A stretch of 64,000 nucleotides of DNA from Sparassis latifolia (GCA_018466975.1 CM031562.1:124001-188000), one strand, 5' to 3'. Numbered from the stretch's first letter, positions 11,889 through 24,199 are shown. Numbers and translations are program-made. Notes: generated by a model from the sequence alone, not told the origin.

Positions 11889-11997
11889 TCCCTGGTTGGG
11901 ATTTGAACCCAATGAGCAGTGGTCTGCTCTCATACGTGCGGGTCATGCTTTGAATCAAAGCATGACCCGCACGTATGAGCCAACAGGCCACCAGGGC
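11889..11997 (-). ncRNA. tRNA-like sequence 2 with a perfect palindrome
   Basis: On the minus strand 5' GCCCTGG pairs with 3' CCAGGGA (six of seven). The T-arm TTGGG-TTCAAAT-CCCAA is perfect and an A-box-like TGGCCTGTTGG follows the acceptor. Between the two lies a perfect 25-bp inverted repeat with a one-base spacer (11929-11979), which takes the place of the D and anticodon arms. It is unlikely to be a normal tRNA. Confidence 0.45.
11929..11979. repeat. Perfect 51-nt palindrome (25-bp arms, 1-nt spacer)
   Basis: Arm 11929-11953 (CTCATACGTGCGGGTCATGC...) is matched exactly in reverse complement by 11955-11979, with A11954 between. Confidence 0.95.
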
Positions 11998-11999
11998 CT

Positions 12000-13390
12000 A
12001 CTTGAAGCTCTGTTCGTCATACACATCGATCCAGAGCGGTCACTAGTGCTCCACCTCATCTGCGATCATATCTCTTGGAAGTTTGTTCAGTCCTGAAGTC
12101 AGCGGCATGAGCTTGAGGGCACGTCACCGGAAATACGTCCGTGAATCGTCGAGCACCGTGTTAACCTAGCTACGACAATATTCAACGCGAGGTTAACGCC
12201 ACCGCCGCTCGACGACGAGGTACGTCATCGCCTCCGGGTCTCCCTCTGTCTCAGCAGACGTCCCTTCGTTCCCTCGCACTGCCGCGGTTACAGTCGCTCT
12301 ACGGACAGGACCGCCAACTGACTGTATCCTGCGCGGCCCCTCAGATCGCCTCCACCTTGCGCTCGGTGCATTCGCGCGACCTCACCGTTCAACGTTCAAC
12401 GTTCAACCGAGCCATACCTGGGCTCGGAGATGCTCGCCAGACTGGACGTACTCCACGGATGATCACCCCTGGACTTCGTATATACAATTCCGGTGCGCTC
12501 CCTCCTCCTGGCGGTCCTCTCTGTCTGGCGGTCCTCTCTGCGGGGCTCTGGTGGAGGTGCGTTGACGACGGACGGCTCGGGCGATGGGCGCGCGCTGCTT
12601 CTTACTCCGCTACTCGTACGTCCCATTACCCGCTCAGTAGCCGTGGCTTCCCTCCTTTCTGGCTGTCCCCTCTGCCGCATGCGACGAAAGGCACCGCAGT
12701 TGGGCGCATACTGGTGGATGGCTTGGGCATGGACGATTAGCGGGTCTCCTCAAAGCGGCGCTACTACTAGTCGCGCCTCTCCCGCGCTCTTCTTTATTCG
12801 TGCGTGGACCACCACACTCACGCTTACTCACCGCAGTCGGCTCGGTGCGGCTGGCCGGCGGGGCGACTGCTGGGGCGCGCTACGTGCATCTCGCCGCCAG
12901 GGTGTGAGAATACGGGGGAGGACTAGGACCACTCGACTACCGCGATCCCAAGTGACGGTGCGCATAGCGACGGATTTCTGGGCGCGCGCGGGGCGGGGCG
13001 CGAGTGTGAGTCGGTGCGGCTGGATCCCCACCAAGCAGATTTTGAGACCGATTGAGGTTCGTGTGGGTTGGACACAGAGCGGTGCTTGCCTGTGGGGTCG
13101 TCCGCATCGACAGAGAGACGCACTTAATTACGGTACCGCACGCACGCATGCTCGAATCCACCATCCGTTCACACGAGCCCATCCGCGCACGACCGAGCTT
13201 GACGACATTCCCGCAGCAGCAGCCCCAAGTGGCGCGGCCTCTAGCGAGGATTCGTACCTTGCGAGCGTCGACTGCTGTGGATGTATCGATACTTCGTCCC
13301 GGGTATGTGCACACATGTAGAGAAAACGGTCACAGACTGCGATGCAAGCGACGGCATCAGACAAGAAAAAGCACGATGTCATTACGCAAT
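12000..13390. other. GC-rich repeat land without a recognisable gene
   Basis: Contains a copy of a 45-bp repeat at 12198-12242 and a CGTTCAA triplication near 12385-12410. Long frames here are a base-composition effect. Confidence 0.45.
12198..12242 (+). repeat. Dispersed direct repeat, copy 1
   Basis: CACCGCCGCTCGACGACGAG and the following bases recur near 13880-13925 with only a few differences. Confidence 0.8.
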
Positions 13391-13474
13391 TCCCTGTCTG
13401 GGATTCGAACCCAGCTCACGCACAAGCGGCACCAAAGCACAGCTCGCGCGTGCTAGCCAATAAACAACCAGGGC
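13391..13474 (-). ncRNA. tRNA-like sequence 3
   Basis: Minus-strand 5' CCCTGGTTG and a perfect T-arm CTGGG-TTCGAAT-CCCAG with B box, followed by ACAGGGA. A CACGC/GCGTG stem closes a long loop that contains TTTGGTG. It shares ends with the two tRNA-like sequences at 9987 and 11889, so the three form a small family. Confidence 0.4.
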
Positions 13475-14676
13475 TTCGGAAAAGTCTGCGCCGCACCACT
13501 TACAAGTAGGGTCGACGTACATCCCCGAGACCACCTCACCTGCATATCTCGGAGTTCCAGCGTCCGTAAACGTACGTAACCTGTCTCGCCATCGTCGCCA
13601 CCAGCTTCAGACATGAAGGAGAGTGCGTCACAGCTCTGACCGGCGCATCGTCTGGGAGCGCGGGTGCGAGGGGGGCGGGGAGCATGGGAGGACGGCGGGA
13701 CAGGTGGTGAGGAAGGTGGAAGCGCGGGCGGCGCGAGTTTGTAGCTTGCTGGTCCCATCCTGGACTGCTCTGGAGATACGTTGGAGAATCATCGTCGAGC
13801 ACCCATGACGTCGACATCGAACCTCGACGCGATCACCGACCCAAGCTCTGTTCTCAGCAGTTCTCAATCCCCAGATCAACGACACCGCCGCTCGACGACG
13901 AGGTACGTCATCACCTCCGAGTCCTTTCCCCGCCTTTCTCTGCCCTCTGCCTGCCTCAGACCAGCGTCGACGTTGGCCCCACACGTGCACGCTGCAGCTC
14001 GCACTTGCCACGGTCACACTATTGGCGGGCGCAGTTTGGGCCAATCGCGGAGGCATAAATGACAAGTTATGAATCGTTTGAAATATTCCGACGCGGAGGG
14101 ACCTCGATGGTGAATCGAAGCGATCCCCCGCGGCGGGCCTAGTTGGCCCTCACCGTCGCACCACGCCAGAAGTCAGGGTACAATGGTCAGATCACCGTCG
14201 GACAGGAGGCTCACTCGAAGGCCCTAGTATAGTTCGTTAGTGTTCTCGTCAATATCCACGCATCTTGTGCGTACAAGGAGAGCGGGGAGCAGGAGCAGTG
14301 GCCGTATCGACACGTCATCCACGATATGTGCGGATGGAGAAAACAGTAACAGGCGCATTCGCGAGCATCGACTGCCCGACTGGCCGCTGTCGATCGCAGA
14401 AGAGGCCGAGTTCTGATTATCGTATGAACAGCAGCAGCACACGCAAACCACAGCATGTCCCAAACGGCCCAGAGATGTCGTCAGGAAAAACCGGTGCGAC
14501 GGACGGGGAAGAGGCTTGTTTCGCAGTTCGTCGGTCACGCTTGACGCGTTGGTGACTGGCACGACACCCGTGCCTCGACGATTGAGCGTGTTGCGTGTCC
14601 TTGTTACACGACAAGGGCGAGCAGTGCCTGGCAACCTTTGAGTCTCCCGGTCGACTGCAGGGCCGGTGAGGTCGGC
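13475..14676. other. No recognisable gene; copy 2 of the 45-bp repeat
   Basis: Second copy of the 12198 repeat at about 13880-13925. Frames are short or compositional. Confidence 0.45.
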
Positions 14677-15391
14677 GTGCTCAACGTATCAAGAGCGCCG
14701 TCTGCACATCGTCAGTAGCAGGACTTGTAGTTGAGAAGAGCGGAAGACCGTGGATGTTGACTCCGGTGGGGCAATGGTGTAGAATAGCATGGCGCTGGGG
14801 ATTCCTTGATAGTCGATACACAATGGACAAGCACAGCCACCGCCGACGCATCGGTTAGCGATGTGGCTGGCCATGTTCAAAATATCACCGTACCTCACGA
14901 GCGTCGACGCCGGACGAGTCTACCACACGACCGACAACACGTTCGGGTGAATACCCAGATATCGCGCCCGACTGTCGGGCGAGATCGAACATCGACAGAA
15001 CCAGAGCGCACAACAGGCCGGGATGCGATACGCAGCGTGGACGGTTTGCAAAGGTTCCTAACCGCATACTTTTATCGGTTCAAGGTCGACAGCAAATTCA
15101 GGTCCCTGACCGCGTACTTTTATCGGTTCAAGGCCGACAGCAAGTTCAGCTTTCCGGCGCGCTGAAATGCCTGCGTCGAGCAGAGCGAGCCGATTGTTGA
15201 GCGAGAAGGGAGGGTATGGACGATGGTGGCGGGGGCATCATGACGCTGGGGATTTCTTGATGGTCGTTACACAACGGGCGAGCAGAGTCACCACTGCATC
15301 TGGGGATAAGCGACGGGGCCGGCTATGTTCAAGGTGTCAAGCCCACGTTCTGCGCATCGTAAGTAGCAGAACTCGATGTTGAGAAGAACGT
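14677..15391 (+). repeat. Diverged duplicated segments
   Basis: Segment 14791-14885 (GGCGCTGGGGATTCCTTGAT...) recurs at about 15241-15336. Segment 14677-14750 (...CACATCGTCAGTAGCAG...GTTGAGAAGA) recurs at about 15337-15391. The two modules appear in opposite order in the two copies. Confidence 0.7.
15053..15148 (+). repeat. 48-bp tandem duplication
   Basis: 15053-15100 and 15101-15148 match at about 42 of 48 positions, centred on TACTTTTATCGGTTCAAGG. Confidence 0.9.
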
Positions 15392-15889
15392 CAGACGTAC
15401 CTGCATAATGCATCGCTCTCTATCGCTCTTCGCTACTTCGAAACTAGCTCGCGCTTTGGCGCGTCGTCTCTTCGACGTTCGTTCCATATCCTCTGAGAAT
15501 CGTTCCGAGAGCCCTAGCTAGCAAGCTAATAACATCAAGCTTTTAATTGTGGAGAACAACAAAGATATCGCAGAGAGTGTTGGGAGTCGGTGATAGGCCT
15601 AGCGCCACAGAACAAATCGATCGCATGACCGAAAGGGGAAGGCCATCTACCTTGTGTGGCAACTGCCAACCACGGCGTTCTCACCCTCTCCTCAAGTCTC
15701 ATATCTGGACAGGTTTTCACGCCGTGGTCGGACTTAAAAGTATATCTTTAAAGAATACAGAAAAATAGGCCTAGAATGGACAACAGAGAACTCTCAAAGA
15801 GCTCGCCTAAATTACAGAGTAGATAGAACCTACTACGGGGATTCAAGAATGTTAAATACCCGATGTGTAGCGATGGCGAGAGTACGAAT
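15392..15889. other. No recognisable gene
   Basis: AT-balanced sequence with no coding or repeat signal that I can support. Confidence 0.4.
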
Positions 15890-17494
15890 TCACTGGGGGC
15901 TGCGAATATATAATAAGTAATGGCCAGGTAAGATGTCGTTGCTGAGGCTCAGCAGTGCGTCGAATTCGTCGTCGGAGCATGTCGTTATGGCAGAGTTGTT
16001 ACCGCGCAGTGGCAGAGGGTGCCGGATCGATGTAGAAGTATTCAAGCCAAATGTGTTGAACGTCGCGAGATAGCCTAGGTGGGCGTGTGGTCTTCGTCGA
16101 GAACGATGGCGCCCATAGTGCCGGAGTGTGGTAGGTTGTCGACGGGGATGTAGATTGGGGTAATGATGCCGTCCGACATAGCAGGGAGTGGAACTGCGCA
16201 CATGCTAGGCATAGGTGGCAACTCCCCAACTCGCGCAGATGCAAAGGGACATGAGCTGCAGGACTTGAACAAGGATATCTACGTCAGTCCACTGGCCGAC
16301 GGCAAAACGAGAATTGCTCACTCGAAGGCATGTGGATTCCAAGAGGACGACCAACCTAGCACCTGTTGTCTGCGGTTACTAGCCGCGAGCGCCGATCCGT
16401 CGCACACACGCTGGGAGCCGCAGGAAGAACGGAGAGCATGATCTGCACCCAGTGCCCCGCCGTTGGATGTCGGTTAAGGGCTCCGACTCATGTCCACATT
16501 TCGCGCGTGACGTGTCCTCGGAGGGTGGCATCTTCTCACTACACTCGAACCAAAGATCTAAATGACCTCTGACCAGCTGCATAGTGTGCTCGCAGACGGT
16601 GCTGCCTGTGCACCACAAGCAGCACACACTCTTCGAGTGAGCAACGGGGTGGAATCGACATAGGTGTTTCTTGATACCAGCATTGCTAGGGTCGAGCAGG
16701 GTTGCACCGCAATTTTCCCATTCACAGCGCTTGGGTACGTTAATCTGAGGTGCGACATGCAGCTGAGGAGCGATGCTACCGTGGGGGAGAACCGTGAGAA
16801 GCGTATCTGCAGGATTTACATGGGCCATGTCCAACGACATCATAGACGGGCGGGTGACTGGCTGTTGGGCGGGAAGCACTGGAAGATCATACTGAGGATG
16901 GTGAATGGCCTGCTGATGAGTGGCATGAACATCAGAGGGGGGATAGTACCCATTGATCATGTGTCCTTGCGCACCGTACTGATATTCCACCCTCGTGCGG
17001 ATGCAGGCATCACGATACCAGTAGGGTTCGGCAGCATCGGTTGAATTCTCCCAGTATCATAACTTCGAAAATGCTATTGTTAGAACCAGGACGTAGAGCA
17101 CTGAATATATTGCAACGTACATCTGATAGGGTCCAGTAACAGCATCACGGACGTCAGGAGGAATGAAATTCTCCCTAGAAGAATACATGAACCCATCTCC
17201 GTTGTTATGAGGGTTAGAAGGGAATGTGAAAGGACGATAGGTGAATTCTTGAGCATCATTGCGGGGTTCGTGTCGTAGTTGATCCCGATGAGCAACGCCT
17301 TCTTCTTGGGACTCGGAGCGGGCGGCTTGGTGGTCCGACGACCTCCAGCCGCATTCTCTAAAGCGATGGTTGCCTCTGGTGTCTGGCGAAGATGATATCA
17401 GTCGACAAGAGCTGAGGCACATAAAGAAACCAACACACTTCGTAAGATAACGCGTGCGGACATGTACGCATGAGACTGTTTGGGGTTGAGGCAT
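15890..17494 (-). pseudogene. Minus-strand locus: caspase-like start joined to a C2H2 zinc-finger-like protein
   Basis: A TATA-like TATAAAAG near 17560 precedes ATG 17494. A 27-nt exon (17468-17494), an 85-nt intron (17383-17467, GTACAT...CCAG) and the next exon give GGRRTTKPPAPSPKKKALLI then GINYD near 17270-17325, the first strand of a metacaspase/caspase p20 domain. The frame then degenerates within 20 codons and neither the catalytic H nor C is found. A different frame continues with plausible protein (17100-17230), and from about 17000 to 16379 a protein reads CEWENCGATLLDPSNAGIKK with H-x4-H after it, then VCCLWC...H, resembling one C2H2 finger plus a second Cys pair. Whether these are one gene with indels or two genes is unresolved. 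Confidence 0.45.
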
Positions 17495-17594
17495 AGTAGT
17501 GGGCGATGGTGGAAGAGGGGGGTTGAGAGAGAGGACGTACCAGGTGCCGTCTTTTATAGAGGGGTGGCACGCTTACCAAATGTACGAACAATGG

Positions 17595-19250
17595 CTGGAT
17601 CTAACGATGATAAAAGCATGGCAGCGACTTGTTTTGTACCCAAGGAAACAAGCCAATTTAGTAAGTGCAAGGGCGACGATGACGTGTTTCGAGGTTATTG
17701 TTCGGGGCGTTTTGTCTTCCAACGTTTGAATATTGAAGGCGAATAAATCTATAGATCGCAAGCATCGCAGATAGTCAACAAGCATATAACGATAATTCTG
17801 CCAAACAACATCCGCCTACCGATCGCACCAGCCACACTCCCAGGACGACGTGTCCGTACATTTCTGATGACATTTTCAGGAGCTCCATATGCACCTATCG
17901 GTCAACGATTGAATGGAAGACCTCCACCGTGTCCTGTGGAGCAAGTTACTTCGCGGCCAGTGTTAGTGAATACATTCGAATTTGCCCACGGCACCGCTGA
18001 TAAATTGCGCGCGTTCTTAGTATTGCATGAACCAACGTCATATATGGTACAGGTAAGCGAGCCCGTTCAGATGAACGTTTATGCACTCAACAGGGTCTGC
18101 GTTTCCTGAAGGAGCTTATCCACTCATTGTAAAGCGACGCAACGTCAATACCTAGCCATCATCATGTACTGGCGAAGATATGTCAGAGATGACCATGAGG
18201 GCTATTTGGAGATGAGAACGGCATCCTGTACTCACCGAACGCGCTACGTCGAAATCCAATGACCATAACGCTGATTCAGTCACTAAATATTTCACACTCA
18301 GACGCGTCTTCCTGCGGCCAGTAGGCTCCTGGAATACTGACGCTGACGAAATGTTTCCTACAGGTAGAGTAACCGCAAGGTGATATGTCCGTCAATACGT
18401 GACTGGCCCCCCGAGATTGAGAAGCTTGATGCACATGGTCGAGTATGAAGGACGCGCCAATAGGCGCTGGGTTACAGCGCGTCTATTTCTTACTCAATAG
18501 TAAATACCCTGCGGGTTTCCGATCTCATCTCAGCTTTATCGTCGTCGCAGTCCTTGGTTTCTACAGAGGCACCTCTCGTGTTGGAATTTGGCGACACACA
18601 GCCTCTGTATACGTACATACGTCTCCCCCTCTTTCTTTGATTACATGCACAGTTTCTTATCACGCGTTCGCAGACAGCATGCTGTACATCGTGTAGGTTA
18701 GCGCGCCCGGCTCGAGTGGTGGACGTCGCCGCCCCTGCTTGAGGTCAACCGGCCTCATAGCACGACCGGCATGCTGCTCAACGTGCGTCCGCTCTCGTTT
18801 TCGTTCCTGCTCACATCCATCTACTTACGGACGATAACGATAGTCGTCAAACGGAACCGCCGTCCATCGCGCTGCCGAATCTCGGCCGCGACCTGAAGAT
18901 CCCGGAGTGCCGTTTGCAGTGGGTCGTCTCCGCCTGTTCCCTCCATACTCGATGTTCTCCGTGGGTTCCAAGTATCAAGGCGCCGCGGTTATCCCAGCTT
19001 CAGTACGTCAATTACTGAAGGCATGTTCAACCCGTGTTTGACCCGTATCTACGTGCACAGCTGGGAATGCGTTCCCGCCGTCACGAATCCGCTAGGTCAC
19101 ATTCGCGACATTCGCCGCAGGTGCCCGCGGGCGCCGTCGTCGGCAGCATCATCGGCAGCATCCTCACGCAGCTCACAGAGCGTGTGTTCGTCCCCGTCGC
19201 CATGGTACACCGCCGTTTAGGCCAAAGCTCGGGTAGATAGTCAATTTCCG
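17595..19250. other. No recognisable gene
   Basis: The longest frames (17867-18109, 18445-18696, both plus strand) show no family motif. Confidence 0.4.
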
Positions 19251-20339
19251 AGATCAGAAGACAGTTTACAAAAAGATCAGATTGGCATCATACGGACATT
19301 TTTGGGACATTATGAGCGGGATATCTCCCGGATAACTCGCTGCTCTCAGCCTGATATCCTCCATTCACACTCCTGCTGAGCTTTGCCCTCCATGAAGACT
19401 TTGCTGAGATTTCCCCCAAAATCTGCCTGGCGGCATCAACCGTGGGAACCACTGGAACGCCACGTCTTTTCCCGGCATGGTCTGATGTCAAAGTCTGCTT
19501 CTCTCCTTGACCAAGCCTCCAACTTCTCTTCTTGTCATTTGTCCTGGTTGCGCCCACGTTCCAGCGCAGTCCTTGTTCTGTTCTACCGCCCATTGCACAT
19601 TTTCAAGCTCAAGTGCCTTTCTTCTGCAGTGTTTTCTCTGTTGTGCTGGACTTCTTGGTCTCTGGCAAGTTGGGCTGTGACCAACTGTGTCCGTCTGGCC
19701 TTGGCTGTTGTGCCGGCTCCTGCACCAATGTCATCTCTGCCCAAATGCGCAAATACCCTGTACGAGGTGCCTTTCGGTGCATACCGCACCTCTGTGCCCT
19801 GCTGACTACCCCGCGAAGGGTGCCTGTCGCCGAGGTGTGCACTTCTACTCTTCCTCGAGTTTAGCACACTTGCTCGCTAGGTGATGGGGTCACCATCTCA
19901 CAGAATCTGACGGGCCGCGGAGAGTGCTCCACAGTGTGGCACGGTGAATGCCCATGCTACACCGTATACAAGTGTAGTACTGTAGCTCCTACAATAGCGT
20001 CCTGTAGTGTCCTGTAGCATACAGAAAACCAATATATTTGTTATTTACACCCTTAACTGCAATATAACAAGCCGCGCAGCTGTTATGGAAACAAACAACG
20101 ATGAGGAGCCGTGCCCTGCATGTTCCCGAGCTCAGCGGGAGATCACTTGCTGAGGTCTCACAGCTCTCGCTCTCCCCGGAGTCTCCTGGGATATGATGAT
20201 TTCTATCTGGGTGATATCCGTGCCAGATCCGGAAAGAGTCGTGGGATCATCACGCGATATTTGGACCCGGATCTCAGCCTGGACTCTGGCCAAAATGGCG
20301 GTGTAGTGTGGATCGATTTTGTGCTGCGATAGAAAGACG
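19251..20339. other. No recognisable gene; overlapping open frames 19383-19867
   Basis: Both strands are open for over 400 bp. The plus frame 19532-19864 has a cysteine-rich stretch (LGCDQLCPSGLGCC), but no secreted-protein start or family match supports it. Short TCCTGTAG repeats lie near 19980-20025. Confidence 0.3.
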
Positions 20340-20351
20340 TGGCGTCTACTT

Positions 20352-20981
20352 CATGACGGGTGTCCCTGCGCTGGTCTTCGTAGGTGGATTCACGGCGTTT
20401 GACAAAGGCATGCCGTCGACGGTGGAGGATAAGTACGTTGCGCACTGAACTTTTTTGTGTTGTGCTGAGCTTGATCGTTGTGCAGGCGCATGGACCGGCT
20501 CGTTCGGGTTCGCGGCGACGGTGCTGATCGCATTCGGCGCGGACTTTGTGTTCCCGTCTGAGGCGCTGTTCGTTGCTAGGCTGTGTCTGCCGTACAAGCA
20601 GAGCGTCCGTCGGTAGGGCGCTGCTCCAGACGCTCACGCATCTCGGTGGTGCGTTCGATCTGGCGATCACGACGGTCGTGTACGACGCGACGCTCAAGCG
20701 CGTGTCGCTACGGGACGGGATCGTCATCAACGTCGATAGCACGAATGTCTTCCCCCCCTGCCGGGAAGCTGCACGCGTGCAAGGACGCGTTCTTTGGTGC
20801 GTCCGCGTTAAACTTCTTTGGTCGTGTGTTGGTGGTGTTTTTATTCTGACGATTGTTGCCGATGGCTGCGATTTGGGCGATCATGTTCTTGCGCACGGTG
20901 GGCACCGTCGGTGGTAGGCGCAAGAGTAGCAAACTTACAGAACCTGAGGACAAAGTGCCTGTGGGCATCAAAACCAAGTGA
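20352..20981 (+). pseudogene. MFS drug/proton antiporter relic (C-terminal half)
   Basis: VYFMTGVPALVFVGGFTAFD is followed by a 57-nt intron-like stretch (GTACGT...TGCAG) and GAWTGSFGFAATVLIAFGAD, then FPSEALFVARLCLP and GGALLQTLTHLGGAFDLAIT in successive frames, ending in a hydrophobic helix and a hydrophilic tail to TGA 20981. These strings match the last transmembrane helices of fungal 14-TM MFS transporters (DHA2-like), where a GGALFQT/LGGAFGLAIT motif is usual. At least two frameshifts and several stops (for example TAG near 20615) break it, and the first ten or so helices are absent. Confidence 0.7.
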
Positions 20982-21549
20982 ATTGCCGTCGTTTCGTGCC
21001 GTGGACTTGCCGCGTATCCTATTTTCACTGCGCTTTTAGAGATAGATTGGACTGCAGAGTATAGATACCGTAATGCTTCTCGCATATCGCGTATTGCACT
21101 GTTACGGCATGTGATGGAAAGAAGGGAAACCAGACTCATCCTGCCCAGATGTTCAAGCCGAGTGCATGTGGTTACTGCTGAAGTTGTAGACATGTGAAAG
21201 TTGCCTTATATAGCATCTGAGCTTCCCTTCTCGGCTAACTTGCGCCAGCGTCTATTCAACATCTACCGTACCAGTATCTACGTACTGCGCGACTTCAAGT
21301 GCTCGTGGAATCACCCTACATATCAAGGCCATTCCAAGTGAAGCAGCGTGATCAGGTATGTACAAATTCTATTACAGCTGCCGTGCGACGTGGCACTTTC
21401 CTGGACTGAGTAAATCTATTGTTACAGAGCAATCTTGGTGCAAATTTACAACCTTTGCTCGAAGTGCGTTCATCATTCTGATCCTCAGACTCTAGGCCTG
21501 AAATGACACACACGCATTGTAGATGTCGAAGGCTGAAGCTGTGGGCACC

Positions 21550-23084
21550 ATGCTAGAGAAAGAACAGCGTACACACCTCTTGTCGCTGAATGAGGATACT
21601 CTCTTCGCAGTCATCTCTCATCTCTCTACCAACGATGCACTCCTGCTATCTGCGACCACTCGCGTACTGCACGATCTAGCCACTCGCCATGCTCTCTCTT
21701 CTGTGAAGATCCGCTTCCGGGACGCTGCCCATTTCAAGACATTTTGCAGGTATCTTCTCGCAGACATACCCAATCGGTTATATTGCGTGCGACGCCTCGA
21801 GGTCAATGCCGAAGCATGTGATGGTCCAGATATGCTGGATGTAACAGTTCCTCCGCTGCTAGCAGATCTCCTGGAGAAGATCAGACCAGGCCATCTGCAG
21901 GCATTGGTTTTGTATCAGCCAGAGTTCATAATCGGTGGGGAGTCTCGTATCCAGGCTGCGATATCAGCTCTTCCCGAGCTCGTGGAACTCCGATTGGAAG
22001 ACTTTGCTGGGGTGAAGTCTGTCCAGTCTCTTGTGGGCTTCAGCCCGGTATTACGCAAGTTGGCGCTCAAACTCGACTTTCAAGTCCGCATCGGTGACGT
22101 TCTGGCTGGTATTTCCCACATGCAACAACTCGAGTCGCTCGAGTTGTCCGGCGGTGAGCCGCCTTTTCTTGAACCGATCATCGACGCAGGTCTGCGTTGG
22201 CCTACGGTTCGCTACCTTCATCTAAGCAGTATATGCGACTCTGTTTTCGTCCATTCGTTCCCTAACGTACGAAGATTCCGTCTGGAGGACTTCTACCACT
22301 GGTCGGCGGGCAGTCAATCTGGCGTACGTGGTTGGCAGCGCTTGGACTATGTCTGTACAGCATTCATGGCTCTGCAACGATGGATGCTCGCCTGTCCGAT
22401 CCATTGGCTGGACCTCATGGCCTTTGAGATGTATCCGGAAACTCCAGAATTCGACGAGATGTGTGCTGTGCTCCAAAAACAGATCCGCCCTGTAGTATTA
22501 TCTCTGCGCGTCGTAGAGGAAGTGTCCGACAGTTGGACATGCTTGATCGACACATTGCCAGACACACGATGCTTGGAACTCGTGATATACAATGCAGAGG
22601 AGCCACATGCCGATCAAATGAAAGTGAGCCTTCACTTTTCCTTCATCAGAATCAACAATGAAATTTGATACTTCTTAAGCTTGGCCAAATAGACTTTCCC
22701 GCCCTGCTTGCACGACAGAACATCATGTACATCCAAATATACCTCGATTCTGTCGCCACGGCCAAGCACCCGGAGGTGGTTCTAAGTGGCAAGACAGGAT
22801 CACACACCCCTCTCTCACTCTCAACTATTGCAGAATTAGATGCAACCATGGCCGCGAAGGCGCACAGGCTCGCGTGCTCCATCCCGTCACTGAAGTATAT
22901 CGCCCTTGGCTGGAGGCGGCCCGAAAATGATGCAGAGCTAGACTTTCCTCCGACGGTGCGGGCGTCTTGGTGGCGAGTCGTTGGGTCTGGCGAGGGTCGT
23001 GCTGTGGAACCAATGTCGATGGAGCTGGGGGAATGGGTGAGCGCTCAAATGCGCACTCCGGGTTGTAATTTTGGGGCGCTGTGA
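21550..23084 (+). CDS. F-box/LRR-like protein A (intact)
   Basis: Exons 21550-22623 and 22680-23084, with a 56-nt intron (GTGAGC...TTAAG), give 492 aa from the ATG at 21550. An upstream in-frame ATG at 21523 would add nine residues, but homologous copies begin at the equivalent of 21550. Residues 8-50 (LLSLNEDTLFAVISHLSTND...) form an F-box-like motif. The rest is leucine-rich with LADLLEKIRPGHLQALVL-type repeats, as in basidiomycete F-box proteins. The conserved end reads SWWRVVGSG...AQMRTPGCNFGAL. F-box proteins usually dock Skp1 in SCF ubiquitin ligases and choose targets by the C-terminal repeats; the target is unknown. It is the closest relative of the broken minus-strand copy at 39377-40744. 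Confidence 0.82.
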
Positions 23085-24199
23085 GCGCACTAGACGATGC
23101 TCGGCAAAGGCCGACCTAGCGTTGTCCGCGGCGGTGAGCTTATTTGTGGTTCGTTCAATGGATTTGTGGCGCTCAATGATGTAGGGCAGGTTTGACATTT
23201 GGTGCGCTTTCATTTTGGGAATGATTTCAGTTTGGTTTCACCGTTCGTTACAAAACTCATACTAGTGTTGCTGAATTTCTGGATTTCTGCTTTTCGTGCA
23301 TACTAATGCTCTCTCGATATTACGTGCATGATACGAGAGACCAACATCGATTTCTGTGTATCATAATTGTACATCCAGCTCATTACGGTCCACGAGCCTT
23401 GTATTTAGACTTGTCTTCGTCTACTACTAAGTTAGTACACCACGGTGTAAACGTTCGATAGTTGACAAATTCAAGGGCTATTTGATCGGCATCCTGCGGC
23501 AGTAAGAAACGCAGCCCGCAGAGCAAGTCGACGATGGTGATGAAATTTATTTCATACAAGCAGAAAAACTGGGAACAGACTAAGTATGTACCTCGGAGAG
23601 ATGGTGGCGTTAAGTATCACTCTTATAGTCATCCTCCAGAGCGGAGGCGGGCCTGCCGTCAGTCGCTCAACCCATCCTGGATAGCAGCGGAGTGCATATG
23701 TGTTGGTGCAGATATCGCGAAGGGGTCAAGCGAATTGTACTTTGAGCGCGCCTTAAAGGCCACAGAGAGTAATATGGCGGCCAGACAAAAGGACGATATT
23801 TCCGCCGAACACCGCCGAACATCCAATCAGTGTGAATTATATACGCTGAAAGAGGACGGAGTGTGGCTGCGCAGCGTCCTTGAAAGTTTGAAGGTGCATG
23901 CAAAAGGATCTGCACATGAAAAATCGCGCTTTCGAAAACAGGCAGGTCACGGTATGGACCTGTCTGCACCCGGAGAGAGGAATCAGATGCAGTTCTTATG
24001 GGACGTAGATGTAAGACAGACACTCCTTTCTAGGGGGAAAACTCCGACGATTATATATATGCTCGTTCACGAAGCGTGGGTCGCGTGCTTCGACCTTCAC
24101 GGATACGCGCGTAGAAGATTGGAGCAAAGCCACAGAGAACAAATCGATCGTCCCGATCATGGTGAGGAACTATTATAAACCACACACTTCACAATCTGT
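23085..24199. other. Intergenic; one unrecognised open frame 23534-24178
   Basis: The first 130 bp downstream of gene A resembles the 3' flank of the 39-kb copy. The plus frame 23534-24178 (214 codons from an ATG) has no motif that I know and no homolog elsewhere in the window. Confidence 0.35.

Noticed and set aside
12493..13320. Plus-strand frame of 275 codons
   Set aside because: GC-rich sequence open on several frames and both strands, with no motif, splice sites or homology; compositional.
19583..19867. Minus-strand frame that looks arginine/glutamate rich
   Set aside because: Shadow of an equally open plus frame; neither has support.
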